A DNA stretch of 64,000 nt from Tubiluchus corallicola. Lineage: Eukaryota > Priapulida > Priapulimorpha > Priapulimorphida > Tubiluchidae. The stretch is from the NCBI GenBank assembly GCA_030141605.1, contig JAQGDQ010000968.1, positions 1 through 64,000 on the forward strand, written 5' to 3'. How positions within the stretch are numbered: the first letter of the stretch is position 1; the number at the start of each line of letters is the position of its first letter. Below, piece after piece: positions 41,739 through 60,102 of the stretch. The position numbers and the translations under genes are program-made. Under the pieces are notes generated by a model that saw only the letters and a list, made by a program, of their open reading frames with translations, searched no databases and was not told the DNA's origin.

Positions 41739-42237
41739 TAGTTCATTACAGTTTGCGCAGACAGCAAACTTGGAAAAACTTCATCAAAATTTCCAACTGA
41801 AATTACCCAAAAAATTTCTTTTTGTGCCTGGAAAATTTGTGCTTTTAGACATGAATAAAGACGTCAGCTTTGCAGACGACAGCACTGGCTTCATTCTGGA
41901 TCATCGATGCGATACCAACGGAAACGATTAAGATACGGTTACCATGACAACCAGATGCAAAGAGCAATCATAAGGAAATTGGTACATTTTCAGAACAGCA
42001 AAATGGAAAATTCTACTATGAATGGTTATTTATAAACATGAAAATTTAGCAAAAAAGGATTTGGGGAAAATGTCCGTCTTTTACATGTCTTCTTGCCAGC
42101 AAGCTTCATACAGGCGGCTAAGTAAGCTTCACCGTAAGCTTGTTCAGGAACTTTGAACACATGACCGACTGTGATTACTAATAAATTAAGACCTATCAGA
42201 AATACTACTAATATTAAAAATCGAGGACCTTAAAAGG

Positions 42238-42750
42238 AAAACCGGACGATTGTGTAGATATTAGTTCAAAGTAAAGTATGCTCTAAAATATTGAAAACTA
42301 CGAGAGGTTTTTTATGTCAAAATTTAGAATAAAGAATAATTACCTCGTATAGTTAGACTTTTTGTTAAACTTTCAAAGATGCGGCGAATCCACAAAGTCT
42401 GGCAATGATGCTTTGTGACATTCGCATAGCTGACAAATAGGTGCAGTACCATGATAAGCATGATCATGAATGGCAGTGTCACGTAGAGCTCATTTTCGTG
42501 ACATCGCATCAGCGTCTTATAGCAACCTTCACTTACGCAAACATGCTTGAAGCACAGGGAAGATGCCTACCATTGCAGAAACTGTAGTTAGTTTGTGACA
42601 TAAACAATAGCTGTGTTCGGTTGCCGCTAATTAACTTTCAATGGTAATTATTCAAATATTAGAAACAATTGCTAACTTTTATAAGCAAGAAAATGTATAT
42701 TTTGAACAGAAAGTTCGAATTAGAATGAGTCTAATCAATCGTCCGATTTT
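42238..42750. mobile_element. MITE family U, left arm
   Basis: The terminal inverted repeats AACCGGACGATTGTGTA and complement AAAATCGGACGATTGATTA enclose 513 bp matching the copy in MTG1 intron 8. Located just downstream of the left ADSS. Confidence 0.8.
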
Positions 42751-42992
42751 GCTTTACGCTATCTTTGGGATCACAGGCTCCTAAAGTGCTTCCTGTGCTC
42801 AGTGATCAGCTATGATTCATGCATTTTATATCAGTTAGTGCTCTTACATTGACTGCTTTCAGTCCCACTTCAGCTAAAACACAATAAATTACAAATATAC
42901 AAGTTCCGAATATTACTACACTACCTAGGTGCCATGGTGTGAACGTGTTACTCAAATGCATAACTATTATAGCCTAACAATATAATTTACCC

Positions 42993-44573
<1,581 letters not shown>

Positions 44574-44686
44574 ATCCTTGACAAAGCGCGTACCGGATAG
44601 ATGGGCTCAAGTACAGTAAAACTAAAGTAACTGGCGCCCATCTACTCGTACTGAAGGAAACACATGACTGTAAAACCAGCCATTGA

Positions 44687-46373
<1,687 letters not shown>

Positions 46374-46418
46374 CATTAAAGATTAAAGATTAAAAAAACA
46401 GCGTCACTCAATGATCAT

Positions 46419-46778
46419 TAGGGGTGAGCATTATTACCAGAAAGCGAATTCGAATCGAACCGAATTTGTGACTGTCGAATTTGAATCGAACCGAACTTCA
46501 GTGTTTCGAATTCGAACCGAATTCGAATTGAGATTGAAAGATTTTCGAACAAGTTTTCGAACCACCAGCAAAAATTAATCTTTCAAAGATCATGCATATC
46601 ACTAGATTTTGTTCTGCAATAAAACGACTAGTAATTTGTTTAAAATTGTGCGCAGAAATCACAGCTAAATTATGCTAACTGCATGATGTTTCAATCGTTT
46701 TAGTGATAAAGAACATGTGTGATTGAAGTGCACAAGTGATTGATGTGATCGAACTCGAACGTTCAATGCTCACCCCTA
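46419..46778. mobile_element. 360-bp hAT MITE, left arm
   Basis: Perfect ends TAGGGGTGAGCATT and AATGCTCACCCCTA, flanked by ATGATCAT (46411-46418) and ATGATCGT (46779-46786). The interior is built of GAATTCGAATCGAACCGAA-like inverted motifs. Absent at the equivalent site of copy 1. Confidence 0.92.
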
Positions 46779-47052
46779 ATGATCGTGGACCGTGCTGTAA
46801 GACATCTTGTCGCTATTGAGGCAGGCTAAGATCGACAAACTTTTCTGGGTTGTGCTGGCAGATTAATTACATAATTGCATAATGCACTCTGTTGTGCAAC
46901 TATAGGGTGTAATGCCACTGTTTTCTTTGGAGTATGGTACACAACAGAACAGAACAATTATTCGTGTCATCAAAGCAGACTAAACAATTAATCGCAAAAA
47001 TTCATAAAAAAATATTGTTCTAATATTTTGTGAGAAAGCTTAGCACAGCTCG

Positions 47053-47297
47053 CATGGCATTTAAAGGACAAGAAAGGGGAGACCTGAAGTAGGCTTCAGA
47101 AAAATCGCCTTAAAAATTATATTACTTGTAGCAATTTTATGCATGTTTCATAATCACTTTGAAAGGATCTTTTGTTTGTTTTCATTTTAAGTTTCCCGCA
47201 ATACTGTTCTGACAGAGCCATTACATGACGTCATATATGCACAACGTAAATCTGGAAAAGAAAAGGAAATGTTAAGTTATGTCCCAAAAAACTTTTC
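47053..47297 (-). repeat. Family W repeat, left arm
   Basis: Mirror of 50681-50925. Confidence 0.75.
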
Positions 47298-48108
47298 ATG
47301 CAAAGTTACTTAGCATTTTGCTTACATGCTTGAAAGACTTATGTAACTAGAAACGAAAAGTATTAGCTATTTAAAATGTTTTCACCAATTGGTAAAATGT
47401 CATTGACTCACCTCCAGGGTGCACCACTCACGGACCAAAAAACGTATTTTTAATCTTATTGACAACTTGCAGTAATTTAAAATTTATTTTAGTTAATTGG
47501 TGACATGTGCAGTACAAAAGCTCTGATTATTTTTTCAGACTTTACTCAGTGTTATTTGATCTTGTTTCAATTGACTTATCGTCAAAATGGCTGCATCTAG
47601 CAGTCATCACAGGAGCTTAAATTAACAAGTTTTATACAGGATTGCTGTCGACCCAAGTCCTGTATGCAAAAAGACAACATGTAAAGGATGTAAAATTTCC
47701 AAGTCTATGTTTCAAGCTTGATGTAGGTTTTCTTGTGCTTTTTAAACAAGAGAGAAATATGATTAAAGTATCATCTCGAAAACCCCAAGGTTGATTTTTT
47801 TTCTTCAAACTGAATGGCACAGAAATTCTTCTGACTTCCACCCAATCAAAGACATTTTGAAAAACAACTTTAGTGGAAACTAAATTGGCCTAAGAATTTG
47901 CCATTGGTATAGGTATAAAGTTTTTATTTCTGATTCTTCTCCATCTATGATATATGCAACCTGTCATAATATCATGATCACTATTATACGTTTCATACAT
48001 TATATAATATTATACGTTATTATTATATGATATTATATATCCCATAAACATATTTCGTTTTCATATTATACTATAAATCTGTATTTCCAAATAAATAAAT
48101 CGTTAGCA

Positions 48109-48111
<3 letters not shown>

Positions 48112-48143
<32 letters not shown>
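48112..48143. repeat. (TA)n microsatellite, left arm
   Basis: About 16 TA repeats; the mirror lies at 49835-49866. Copy 1 has only about four at 35592-35599. Confidence 0.9.
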
Positions 48144-48146
<3 letters not shown>

Positions 48147-48394
48147 AGACAGAATAATTTAATATGTCTACTAGTATCTTGACTATTTTCTTGTCATTTA
48201 ACGCCATTTTGAAGCAATGGAAAAGTGTGCGTGTGTGTGTGTGTGTGTATCATGGTTTCCAGGAAGTTAATAAACGAAACGAGTTGAACTGAATTTGTTT
48301 TTGAATTCCTTGTTGAATTCGTATTCTAAACCACGCGCAACGCGTTTCTTCTTGCATAGTAGATTTTTGTTGTTTTTGCTGGAATTAAGAAGAA

Positions 48395-48491
48395 ATGTCT
48401 GCAGCAAATACTGACTTTTATCTTCGTTATTATGTCGGACATAAAGGAAAGTTTGGGCACGAGTTTTTGGAGTTTGAATTTAGGCCAGATG
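48395..48491 (+). pseudogene. MAGOH: MAGOH exon 1, left-arm copy (gene runs into gap)
   Basis: A 97-bp exon identical in coding sense to 35245-35149, with the same GTAGGT donor. Remaining exons would lie rightward, inside the N gap. As the sequence stands it is an isolated first exon. Confidence 0.85.
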
Positions 48492-48645
48492 GTAGGTTTT
48501 TGACAGTCTATACTATAGTTTCCTTCTGAATCAACTAATGAAATATTAATTATTATTATTATTAATTATGTTGAACTACTGTTTTCTCAAGTAATACTAA
48601 TAGCCTAAGCGTAGCGAGGCAGCACTTTACTCAGTGTCTGAGTTA

Positions 48646-49332
48646 NNNNNNNNNNNNNNNNNNNNNNNNNNNNNNNNNNNNNNNNNNNNNNNNNNNNNNN
48701 NNNNNNNNNNNNNNNNNNNNNNNNNNNNNNNNNNNNNNNNNNNNNNNNNNNNNNNNNNNNNNNNNNNNNNNNNNNNNNNNNNNNNNNNNNNNNNNNNNNN
48801 NNNNNNNNNNNNNNNNNNNNNNNNNNNNNNNNNNNNNNNNNNNNNNNNNNNNNNNNNNNNNNNNNNNNNNNNNNNNNNNNNNNNNNNNNNNNNNNNNNNN
48901 NNNNNNNNNNNNNNNNNNNNNNNNNNNNNNNNNNNNNNNNNNNNNNNNNNNNNNNNNNNNNNNNNNNNNNNNNNNNNNNNNNNNNNNNNNNNNNNNNNNN
49001 NNNNNNNNNNNNNNNNNNNNNNNNNNNNNNNNNNNNNNNNNNNNNNNNNNNNNNNNNNNNNNNNNNNNNNNNNNNNNNNNNNNNNNNNNNNNNNNNNNNN
49101 NNNNNNNNNNNNNNNNNNNNNNNNNNNNNNNNNNNNNNNNNNNNNNNNNNNNNNNNNNNNNNNNNNNNNNNNNNNNNNNNNNNNNNNNNNNNNNNNNNNN
49201 NNNNNNNNNNNNNNNNNNNNNNNNNNNNNNNNNNNNNNNNNNNNNNNNNNNNNNNNNNNNNNNNNNNNNNNNNNNNNNNNNNNNNNNNNNNNNNNNNNNN
49301 NNNNNNNNNNNNNNNNNNNNNNNNNNNNNNNN
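48646..49332. other. Assembly gap, 687 N
   Basis: A run of N exactly at the symmetry centre. The flanks are reverse complements of each other right up to the gap (GTCTGAGTTA on the left, TAACTCAGAC on the right). ORFs spanning N are meaningless. Confidence 0.99.
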
Positions 49333-49486
49333 TAACTCAGACACTGAGTAAAGTGCTGCCTCGCTACGCTTAGGCTATTAGTATTACTTGAGAAAACAGT
49401 AGTTCAACATAATTAATAATAATAATAATTAATATTTCATTAGTTGATTCAGAAGGAAACTATAGTATAGACTGTCAAAAACCTAC

Positions 49487-49583
49487 CATCTGGCCTAAAT
49501 TCAAACTCCAAAAACTCGTGCCCAAACTTTCCTTTATGTCCGACATAATAACGAAGATAAAAGTCAGTATTTGCTGCAGACAT
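49487..49583 (-). pseudogene. MAGOH: MAGOH exon 1, right-arm copy (gene runs into gap)
   Basis: Same 97-bp exon with ATG at 49583 and donor at 49486. The rest would lie leftward in the gap. In the intact gene exon 2 is 1.6 kb away, more than the stated gap length. Confidence 0.85.
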
Positions 49584-49831
49584 TTCTTCTTAATTCCAGC
49601 AAAAACAACAAAAATCTACTATGCAAGAAGAAACGCGTTGCGCGTGGTTTAGAATACGAATTCAACAAGGAATTCAAAAACAAATTCAGTTCAACTCGTT
49701 TCGTTTATTAACTTCCTGGAAACCATGATACACACACACACACACACGCACACTTTTCCATTGCTTCAAAATGGCGTTAAATGACAAGAAAATAGTCAAG
49801 ATACTAGTAGACATATTAAATTATTCTGTCT

Positions 49832-49834
<3 letters not shown>

Positions 49835-49866
<32 letters not shown>
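49835..49866. repeat. (TA)n microsatellite, right arm
   Basis: About 16 TA repeats, mirror of 48112-48143. Confidence 0.9.
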
Positions 49867-49869
<3 letters not shown>

Positions 49870-50680
49870 TGCTAACGATTTATTTATTTGGAAATACAGA
49901 TTTATAGTATAATATGAAAACGAAATATGTTTATGGGATATATAATATCATATAATAATAACGTATAATATTATATAATGTATGAAACGTATAATAGTGA
50001 TCATGATATTATGACAGGTTGCATATATCATAGATGGAGAAGAATCAGAAATAAAAACTTTATACCTATACCAATGGCAAATTCTTAGGCCAATTTAGTT
50101 TCCACTAAAGTTGTTTTTCAAAATGTCTTTGATTGGGTGGAAGTCAGAAGAATTTCTGTGCCATTCAGTTTGAAGAAAAAAAATCAACCTTGGGGTTTTC
50201 GAGATGATACTTTAATCATATTTCTCTCTTGTTTAAAAAGCACAAGAAAACCTACATCAAGCTTGAAACATAGACTTGGAAATTTTACATCCTTTACATG
50301 TTGTCTTTTTGCATACAGGACTTGGGTCGACAGCAATCCTGTATAAAACTTGTTAATTTAAGCTCCTGTGATGACTGCTAGATGCAGCCATTTTGACGAT
50401 AAGTCAATTGAAACAAGATCAAATAACACTGAGTAAAGTCTGAAAAAATAATCAGAGCTTTTGTACTGCACATGTCACCAATTAACTAAAATAAATTTTA
50501 AATTACTGCAAGTTGTCAATAAGATTAAAAATACGTTTTTTGGTCCGTGAGTGGTGCACCCTGGAGGTGAGTCAATGACATTTTACCAATTGGTGAAAAC
50601 ATTTTAAATAGCTAATACTTTTCGTTTCTAGTTACATAAGTCTTTCAAGCATGTAAGCAAAATGCTAAGTAACTTTGCAT

Positions 50681-50925
50681 GAAAAGTTTTTTGGGACATA
50701 ACTTAACATTTCCTTTTCTTTTCCAGATTTACGTTGTGCATATATGACGTCATGTAATGGCTCTGTCAGAACAGTATTGCGGGAAACTTAAAATGAAAAC
50801 AAACAAAAGATCCTTTCAAAGTGATTATGAAACATGCATAAAATTGCTACAAGTAATATAATTTTTAAGGCGATTTTTCTGAAGCCTACTTCAGGTCTCC
50901 CCTTTCTTGTCCTTTAAATGCCATG
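50681..50925 (+). repeat. Family W repeat, right arm
   Basis: Matches 36405-36655 in the same orientation and the MTG1 intronic copies more distantly. Confidence 0.75.
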
Positions 50926-51199
50926 CGAGCTGTGCTAAGCTTTCTCACAAAATATTAGAACAATATTTTTTTATGAATTTTTGCGATTAATTGTTTAGTC
51001 TGCTTTGATGACACGAATAATTGTTCTGTTCTGTTGTGTACCATACTCCAAAGAAAACAGTGGCATTACACCCTATAGTTGCACAACAGAGTGCATTATG
51101 CAATTATGTAATTAATCTGCCAGCACAACCCAGAAAAGTTTGTCGATCTTAGCCTGCCTCAATAGCGACAAGATGTCTTACAGCACGGTCCACGATCAT

Positions 51200-51559
51200 T
51201 AGGGGTGAGCATTGAACGTTCGAGTTCGATCACATCAATCACTTGTGCACTTCAATCACACATGTTCTTTATCACTAAAACGATTGAAACATCATGCAGT
51301 TAGCATAATTTAGCTGTGATTTCTGCGCACAATTTTAAACAAATTACTAGTCGTTTTATTGCAGAACAAAATCTAGTGATATGCATGATCTTTGAAAGAT
51401 TAATTTTTGCTGGTGGTTCGAAAACTTGTTCGAAAATCTTTCAATCTCAATTCGAATTCGGTTCGAATTCGAAACACTGAAGTTCGGTTCGATTCAAATT
51501 CGACAGTCACAAATTCGGTTCGATTCGAATTCGCTTTCTGGTAATAATGCTCACCCCTA
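51200..51559. mobile_element. 360-bp hAT MITE, right arm
   Basis: TAGGGGTGAGCATT and its perfect complement bound the element. The target duplication is ACGATCAT (51192-51199) and ATGATCAT (51560-51567). Copy 1 keeps the empty site ACGATCAT followed by TGAG at 36924-36935. Confidence 0.93.
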
Positions 51560-51604
51560 ATGATCATTGAGTGACGCTGTTTTTTTAATCTTTAATCTTT
51601 AATG

Positions 51605-53291
<1,687 letters not shown>

Positions 53292-53334
53292 TCAATGGCT
53301 GGTTTTACAGTCATGTGTTTCCTTCAGTACGAGT

Positions 53335-53379
53335 AGATGGGCGCCAGTTACTTTAGTTTTACTGTACTTGAGCCCATCT
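53335..53379 (+). promoter_or_regulatory. Inverted repeat in ADSS leader
   Basis: AGATGGGC (53335-53342) and GCCCATCT (53372-53379) are perfect complements with a 29-bp loop, 25 bp before the ADSS ATG. The same pair occurs before copies 1 and 2. It may form a hairpin in the 5' UTR; function unknown. Confidence 0.4.
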
Positions 53380-53404
53380 ATCCGGTACGCGCTTTGTCAA
53401 GGAT

Positions 53405-54985
<1,581 letters not shown>

Positions 54986-55227
54986 GGGTAAATTATATTG
55001 TTAGGCTATAATAGTTATGCATTTGAGTAACACGTTCACACCATGGCACCTAGGTAGTGTAGTAATATTCGGAACTTGTATATTTGTAATTTATTGTGTT
55101 TTAGCTGAAGTGGGACTGAAAGCAGTCAATGTAAGAGCACTAACTGATATAAAATGCATGAATCATAGCTGATCACTGAGCACAGGAAGCACTTTAGGAG
55201 CCTGTGATCCCAAAGATAGCGTAAAGC

Positions 55228-55740
55228 AAAATCGGACGATTGATTAGACTCATTCTAATTCGAACTTTCTGTTCAAAATATACATTTTCTTGCTTATAAA
55301 AGTTAGCAATTGTTTCTAATATTTGAATAATTACCATTGAAAGTTAATTAGCGGCAACCGAACACAGCTATTGTTTATGTCACAAACTAACTACAGTTTC
55401 TGCAATGGTAGGCATCTTCCCTGTGCTTCAAGCATGTTTGCGTAAGTGAAGGTTGCTATAAGACGCTGATGCGATGTCACGAAAATGAGCTCTACGTGAC
55501 ACTGCCATTCATGATCATGCTTATCATGGTACTGCACCTATTTGTCAGCTATGCGAATGTCACAAAGCATCATTGCCAGACTTTGTGGATTCGCCGCATC
55601 TTTGAAAGTTTAACAAAAAGTCTAACTATACGAGGTAATTATTCTTTATTCTAAATTTTGACATAAAAAACCTCTCGTAGTTTTCAATATTTTAGAGCAT
55701 ACTTTACTTTGAACTAATATCTACACAATCGTCCGGTTTT
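55228..55740. mobile_element. MITE family U, right arm
   Basis: Mirror of 42238-42750, with AAAATCGGACGATTG at the left and the complement of AACCGGACGATTGTGTA at the right. Confidence 0.8.
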
Positions 55741-56239
55741 CCTTTTAAGGTCCTCGATTTTTAATATTAGTAGTATTTCTGATAGGTCTTAATTTATTAG
55801 TAATCACAGTCGGTCATGTGTTCAAAGTTCCTGAACAAGCTTACGGTGAAGCTTACTTAGCCGCCTGTATGAAGCTTGCTGGCAAGAAGACATGTAAAAG
55901 ACGGACATTTTCCCCAAATCCTTTTTTGCTAAATTTTCATGTTTATAAATAACCATTCATAGTAGAATTTTCCATTTTGCTGTTCTGAAAATGTACCAAT
56001 TTCCTTATGATTGCTCTTTGCATCTGGTTGTCATGGTAACCGTATCTTAATCGTTTCCGTTGGTATCGCATCGATGATCCAGAATGAAGCCAGTGCTGTC
56101 GTCTGCAAAGCTGACGTCTTTATTCATGTCTAAAAGCACAAATTTTCCAGGCACAAAAAGAAATTTTTTGGGTAATTTCAGTTGGAAATTTTGATGAAGT
56201 TTTTCCAAGTTTGCTGTCTGCGCAAACTGTAATGAACTA

Positions 56240-56521
56240 CAGTCAACCTCGGGTATAAGGTACTCGCTTATAAGGGGCATTCGCTTTTAAGGGACGATAT
56301 CTTCAGGTCCCGCGTAATAGAAACCCAGGTAAATTACCTCGTATATAAGGGACCCTATGATCAAAGCGAAATTGATCGATTTTTAACCTCAGTTTTTCGT
56401 AAACTTTTGCAGTTTTACAGAAACGTACAAGTCTAAATACACCCTCGGTCTGACTCCACTTCGGCTATAAGGGACGATTTTTTCCGATTCCGGAGGTGTC
56501 CCTTATATACGAGGTTGAATG
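56240..56521. mobile_element. pogo/Tigger-like MITE, right arm
   Basis: Mirror of 41457-41738: CAGTCAACCTCGGGTATAAG at the left, TA-flanked on both sides. Confidence 0.85.
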
Positions 56522-56956
56522 TACAATTTTGACAAGTCCGAAGTTTCTGGCAACTAATAAACACTTTATCTTCTGTACATGCCTGCGGTCACCTGTGAGA
56601 CAGTTAGCAGTCACTTGCTATTACATAATGGAAGTCGTGAAAAAATATTAGAGGTACATGGGCTCTTTTCTGTGAGATGTAAGTCGTTCAATAGTCCTAC
56701 ACCCATAATGAAGGTATACACAACAGTTTTGGTATTAATAAATATTTGCATCGCAGGAAAAACGCTTTATCGAGGCGCAGTGGCGGTCAGTGCGATTTTT
56801 AACTAATCCTAAGCAGTGCGTAGATGAGACTACATTTGTGGTGTTTCAGACAGTGTAAAAGTGAAACTTCACGTGTAGTGCAAGCTTTTCTACCTTCATG
56901 TCAACACAATCTTGCAGTAAACTGTTTAAAACAAATCTTTGAAGCGTTGCTAACAC

Positions 56957-57415
56957 CAGGGATGAGAATTTTCCGCTGATAAGCGGAATTCCGAGTTTTT
57001 GGAAGACCAGTAGTGCCATTTTTGTAAATCGCGTAAATTCGTTGAGAAAATTTTTACCGACCCAGTACATTATTTCACAAGCTGACTGCTAGTTGGCAGG
57101 CCGTCACTTTGTTTACATCACGTACATCAGTGTAACCACGTGTATATCTCTATGTATAAAAATATAGAATCAATTATGCGGAGTTATTTGAGTCAATTGC
57201 AGACAGTTTTTATATACTTTTGCATAGGAGCGGCCAGTACTTAGGCGTTTTTGAGACAATTAGTTATCATGTATCCTTGATAGTTGAGTATTTTAAATTA
57301 TACACGAAACAAGGTAACTGATATTTTAAATTTTAAGTCCACTTAGACATTCTCTATGACCTACGCGGCCCCAAAACCCCCGGCCTGTTTTTGCAATTTG
57401 TCATTCTCATCCCTG
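56957..57415. mobile_element. hAT MITE with nested X fragment, right arm
   Basis: Ends CAGGGATGAGAAT and ATTCTCATCCCTG are a perfect 13-bp inverted repeat. The flanking 8-mers are GCTAACAC (56949-56956) and ACTAACAC (57416-57423). Inside, 57058-57248 matches part of family X (for example TAACCACGTGTATATCTCTA and CATAGGAGCGGCC), so one element has taken up a piece of another. Confidence 0.85.
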
Positions 57416-57714
57416 ACTAACACTTCCTTACCGATACAACAAGAAAAGAACTCAATGTTTGCTTGTCAAATTTCCAACAAACTTGCTTGTGCTATTATGA
57501 TTATTATTCCTTCTGCCAAGAGCCTGTTTGTTTTCTCAAACAGTTTGTCAAAACATGCTACACGTTTTTAGCGCTTTGCAACATTGAATTGATTATAACT
57601 CTGTGCGCTTTCAGCGTTTTTGAAAAAAGTTTGGAATCTGTCCAATATTAATAATCGAATATTAAATTGTGTAACCAATGCGTTAAAATGTTCGGTATGT
57701 GATATGGTATTCGT

Positions 57715-57778
57715 GGCACCTTTTTAGGTGTTTGCTCCCCCCTCCCCCCAATTTTAGAACCTGGCTATGGCACTGTCT
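57715..57778. mobile_element. Solo hAT-like terminus
   Basis: The complement strand reads CAGTGCCATAGCCAGGTTCT, a common hAT terminal motif. No matching second end found nearby. Confidence 0.4.
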
Positions 57779-58019
57779 ATGCTTCTGTGTTTTTGACAGC
57801 TTGCTGTTTGGCTCAAATCCAAAGTCCTGGAGCGTTATTAAGTTTGAACGAGCGCTTAATGTTCTTTGAAGTCTTGCGTACGCAGCGGTCACATTTTAAC
57901 TACAGGAAACTGAGTGGTTTTAACAATGCATTATTGTTGTACTACTGTACGCGATGTATAAGTCATTCTCTGGAAGAGGTGCTGTCATTGTCGTATTTAT
58001 TGTTTGATGGAACTTAAGT

Positions 58020-58385
58020 ACTGACTAGTTAAATTCTATTGTAGTCTAAGGTTCAATTGTTTAATGGAACTTAAGTACCGTAAATGCCATTGTAGTCTAA
58101 GGTTCAATTGTTTGATGGAACTTAAGTTCCGACTAGTTAAATGCCATTGTGGTCTAAGGTTCAATTGTTTAATGGAACTTAAGTACCGTAAATGCCATTG
58201 TAGTCTAAGGTTCAGTTGTTTGATGGAACTTAAGTACCGACTAGCTAAATGCCATTGTAGTCTAAGGTTCAATTGTTTGATGGAACTTAAGTACCGACTA
58301 GTTAATGCCATTGTAGTCTAAGGTTCAATTGTTTGATGCAACTTAAGTACCGACTAGTTAAATGCCATTGTAGTCCAAGGTTCAA
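58020..58385 (+). repeat. 49/58-bp minisatellite, about 7 units
   Basis: Units share ATGGAACTTAAGTACCG and TGCCATTGTAGTCTAAGG. Some carry an extra GACTAGTTA block, giving two alternating lengths. The 91- and 85-codon ORFs across it are repeat artefacts. Confidence 0.92.
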
Positions 58386-58920
58386 ACAGCAACGTTGATT
58401 CAATAATTTTGTTAAACGGAAACTCTGATAGCTCTTGCTTTTAAAACAGGAAGTTGTAATTCTACTTAAATCTTATCCTTTCGAACATTTTCAGGATGTC
58501 TGTCATAAATTCCCCTTGGCTTGTAACATAATTGACAACGCATGTTTAAAACGTGCATCTCATGACGCTAGCCGGGCAATAAAACCTGTTTAAATTCATA
58601 TTCTGTTGACTTTAACGTCTAATAAATCGCATTATACGTGTTAGCATTTGTAGTTAATTTCAAAGAAACGATTATACATGCATTGTTAGGAATTCTAGTT
58701 TAACGTGATGCCTGTTAGCGTAATGCATTAATGTCTCAATGCAATTTGATTTCAGAATTAGTTTGCTAGACAATGTGCCATTTGGAAAGATCGGTATTTT
58801 TTCGATTGTTGATAACAAGTTTGCAAAATGATTAGATAATTCTAGTATAACGAGATATAAGGATCTTGAATTTTTTGCTCTGTTACACGGTCTTTGATGT
58901 ACCTGAGTTATCATTAACAA

Positions 58921-59096
58921 GCCTTTAAAAAGATGGTATGAATTACAAGATGTCTTGATCAAAAGATGGTATGTATTACAAGATGTCTTGATCAAAAGAT
59001 GGTATGAATTACAATATGTCTTTATCAAAAGATGGTATGAATTACAAGATATCTTGATCAAAAGATGGTATGAATTACAAGATGTCTTGATCAGTT
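58921..59096 (+). repeat. 33-bp minisatellite, about 5 units
   Basis: Units of 33 bp read AAAAGATGGTATGAATTACA then AGATGTCTTGATC. Present only here in the window. Confidence 0.92.
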
Positions 59097-59099
59097 ACC

Positions 59100-59727
59100 A
59101 GCGTTTGACGAAGTTACCATAGATTTCTTATCCGACATGAATAATAGATGGCAGCACACGTATCTACTAAACGGGCATTAATGTTTTAGTAACTTTGCTC
59201 ATATTGCGTGTCGATCTCAGTGGTTTGTTGTGTAAAATTGTACGTCTGCAGTATAGCATGTATCGCGTGACTATAGTTATTTATTAAAACTGATACAAGT
59301 ACCCTTAATGATGTCATTATATTAACAAATTGTTGCTTTTGTTCAATAATGGAAAAGCCTAATGACACAAATCCAATAATTTGACCAATGTACATTATGC
59401 TGTATGCTGTATAATTCACCTTAGAAACATTTGATAATTTTTTATAAGATAAACATGTCCAAATATCCATGACTGTGTTGCTCAGTAGCTGTAATATCAC
59501 CCAGGATAATGACAATGTATTTGCATGTGTGTGTGTATAAGGTTTTAAGCAATTATTTATCACGATTGTGGACCAGTTTTTATGATACGGAGATGAATGC
59601 ACAGTTTCGTGTTTCAGCTTAGTTTTAAATTGTGATAAGATGTTCAGTTCGGGTTAAATAAAACGTATTTTGTGTGTATAACATTGTTTACGTGTTTTAT
59701 TTGTTTATAATAAACCCTTTCATAGTT
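59100..59727. other. Intergenic, nothing recognised
   Basis: A 138-codon minus-strand ORF (59186-59602) is hydrophobic in part but AT-rich by composition and without family resemblance; I do not call it a gene. Confidence 0.35.
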
Positions 59728-60102
59728 TCGTTGTGCGCACGTGCAGTTACTGTAGGTCAAAGGTTAAGTGTGCCACAGCAACGTGTCTCGACTACAACCG
59801 TCACGGACATGTGGGTAAAGCAAAACCGTCTGCCACATCAGTTCAGTAGCTTCAGTTGTTTTATGTTTTACTTAATTATGCGTTAGTCTGTGCTTAGAGT
59901 GATTTACTAGCAGGATCGTGTTTGGGAACAAGGAAAATGAACTAGGTAGGGTTCTAGCCAGCTGTTAAAATTGTTACTATTACAACAGCATGGGCTGCGA
60001 GGCATTGTCAAGTGTACACAAATGTGTTGTCTGGTACACTGAACCTTTGACCTTTTCATGATCATCATCAATCGCTGGAACTGCGAAAAGGCTTATTGAA
60101 GT
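59728..60102 (+). repeat. Dispersed repeat family Z, copy 3
   Basis: Same-orientation match to 2627-3000 over its whole length, for example GGACATGTGGGTAAAGCAAA and CCTTTGACCTTTTCATGATC. Confidence 0.7.

Noticed and set aside
48634-49344. ORFs across the N run
   Set aside because: These consist of unknown bases.
59186-59602. 138-codon minus-strand ORF
   Set aside because: No recognisable domain or splice context; composition explains the open frame.
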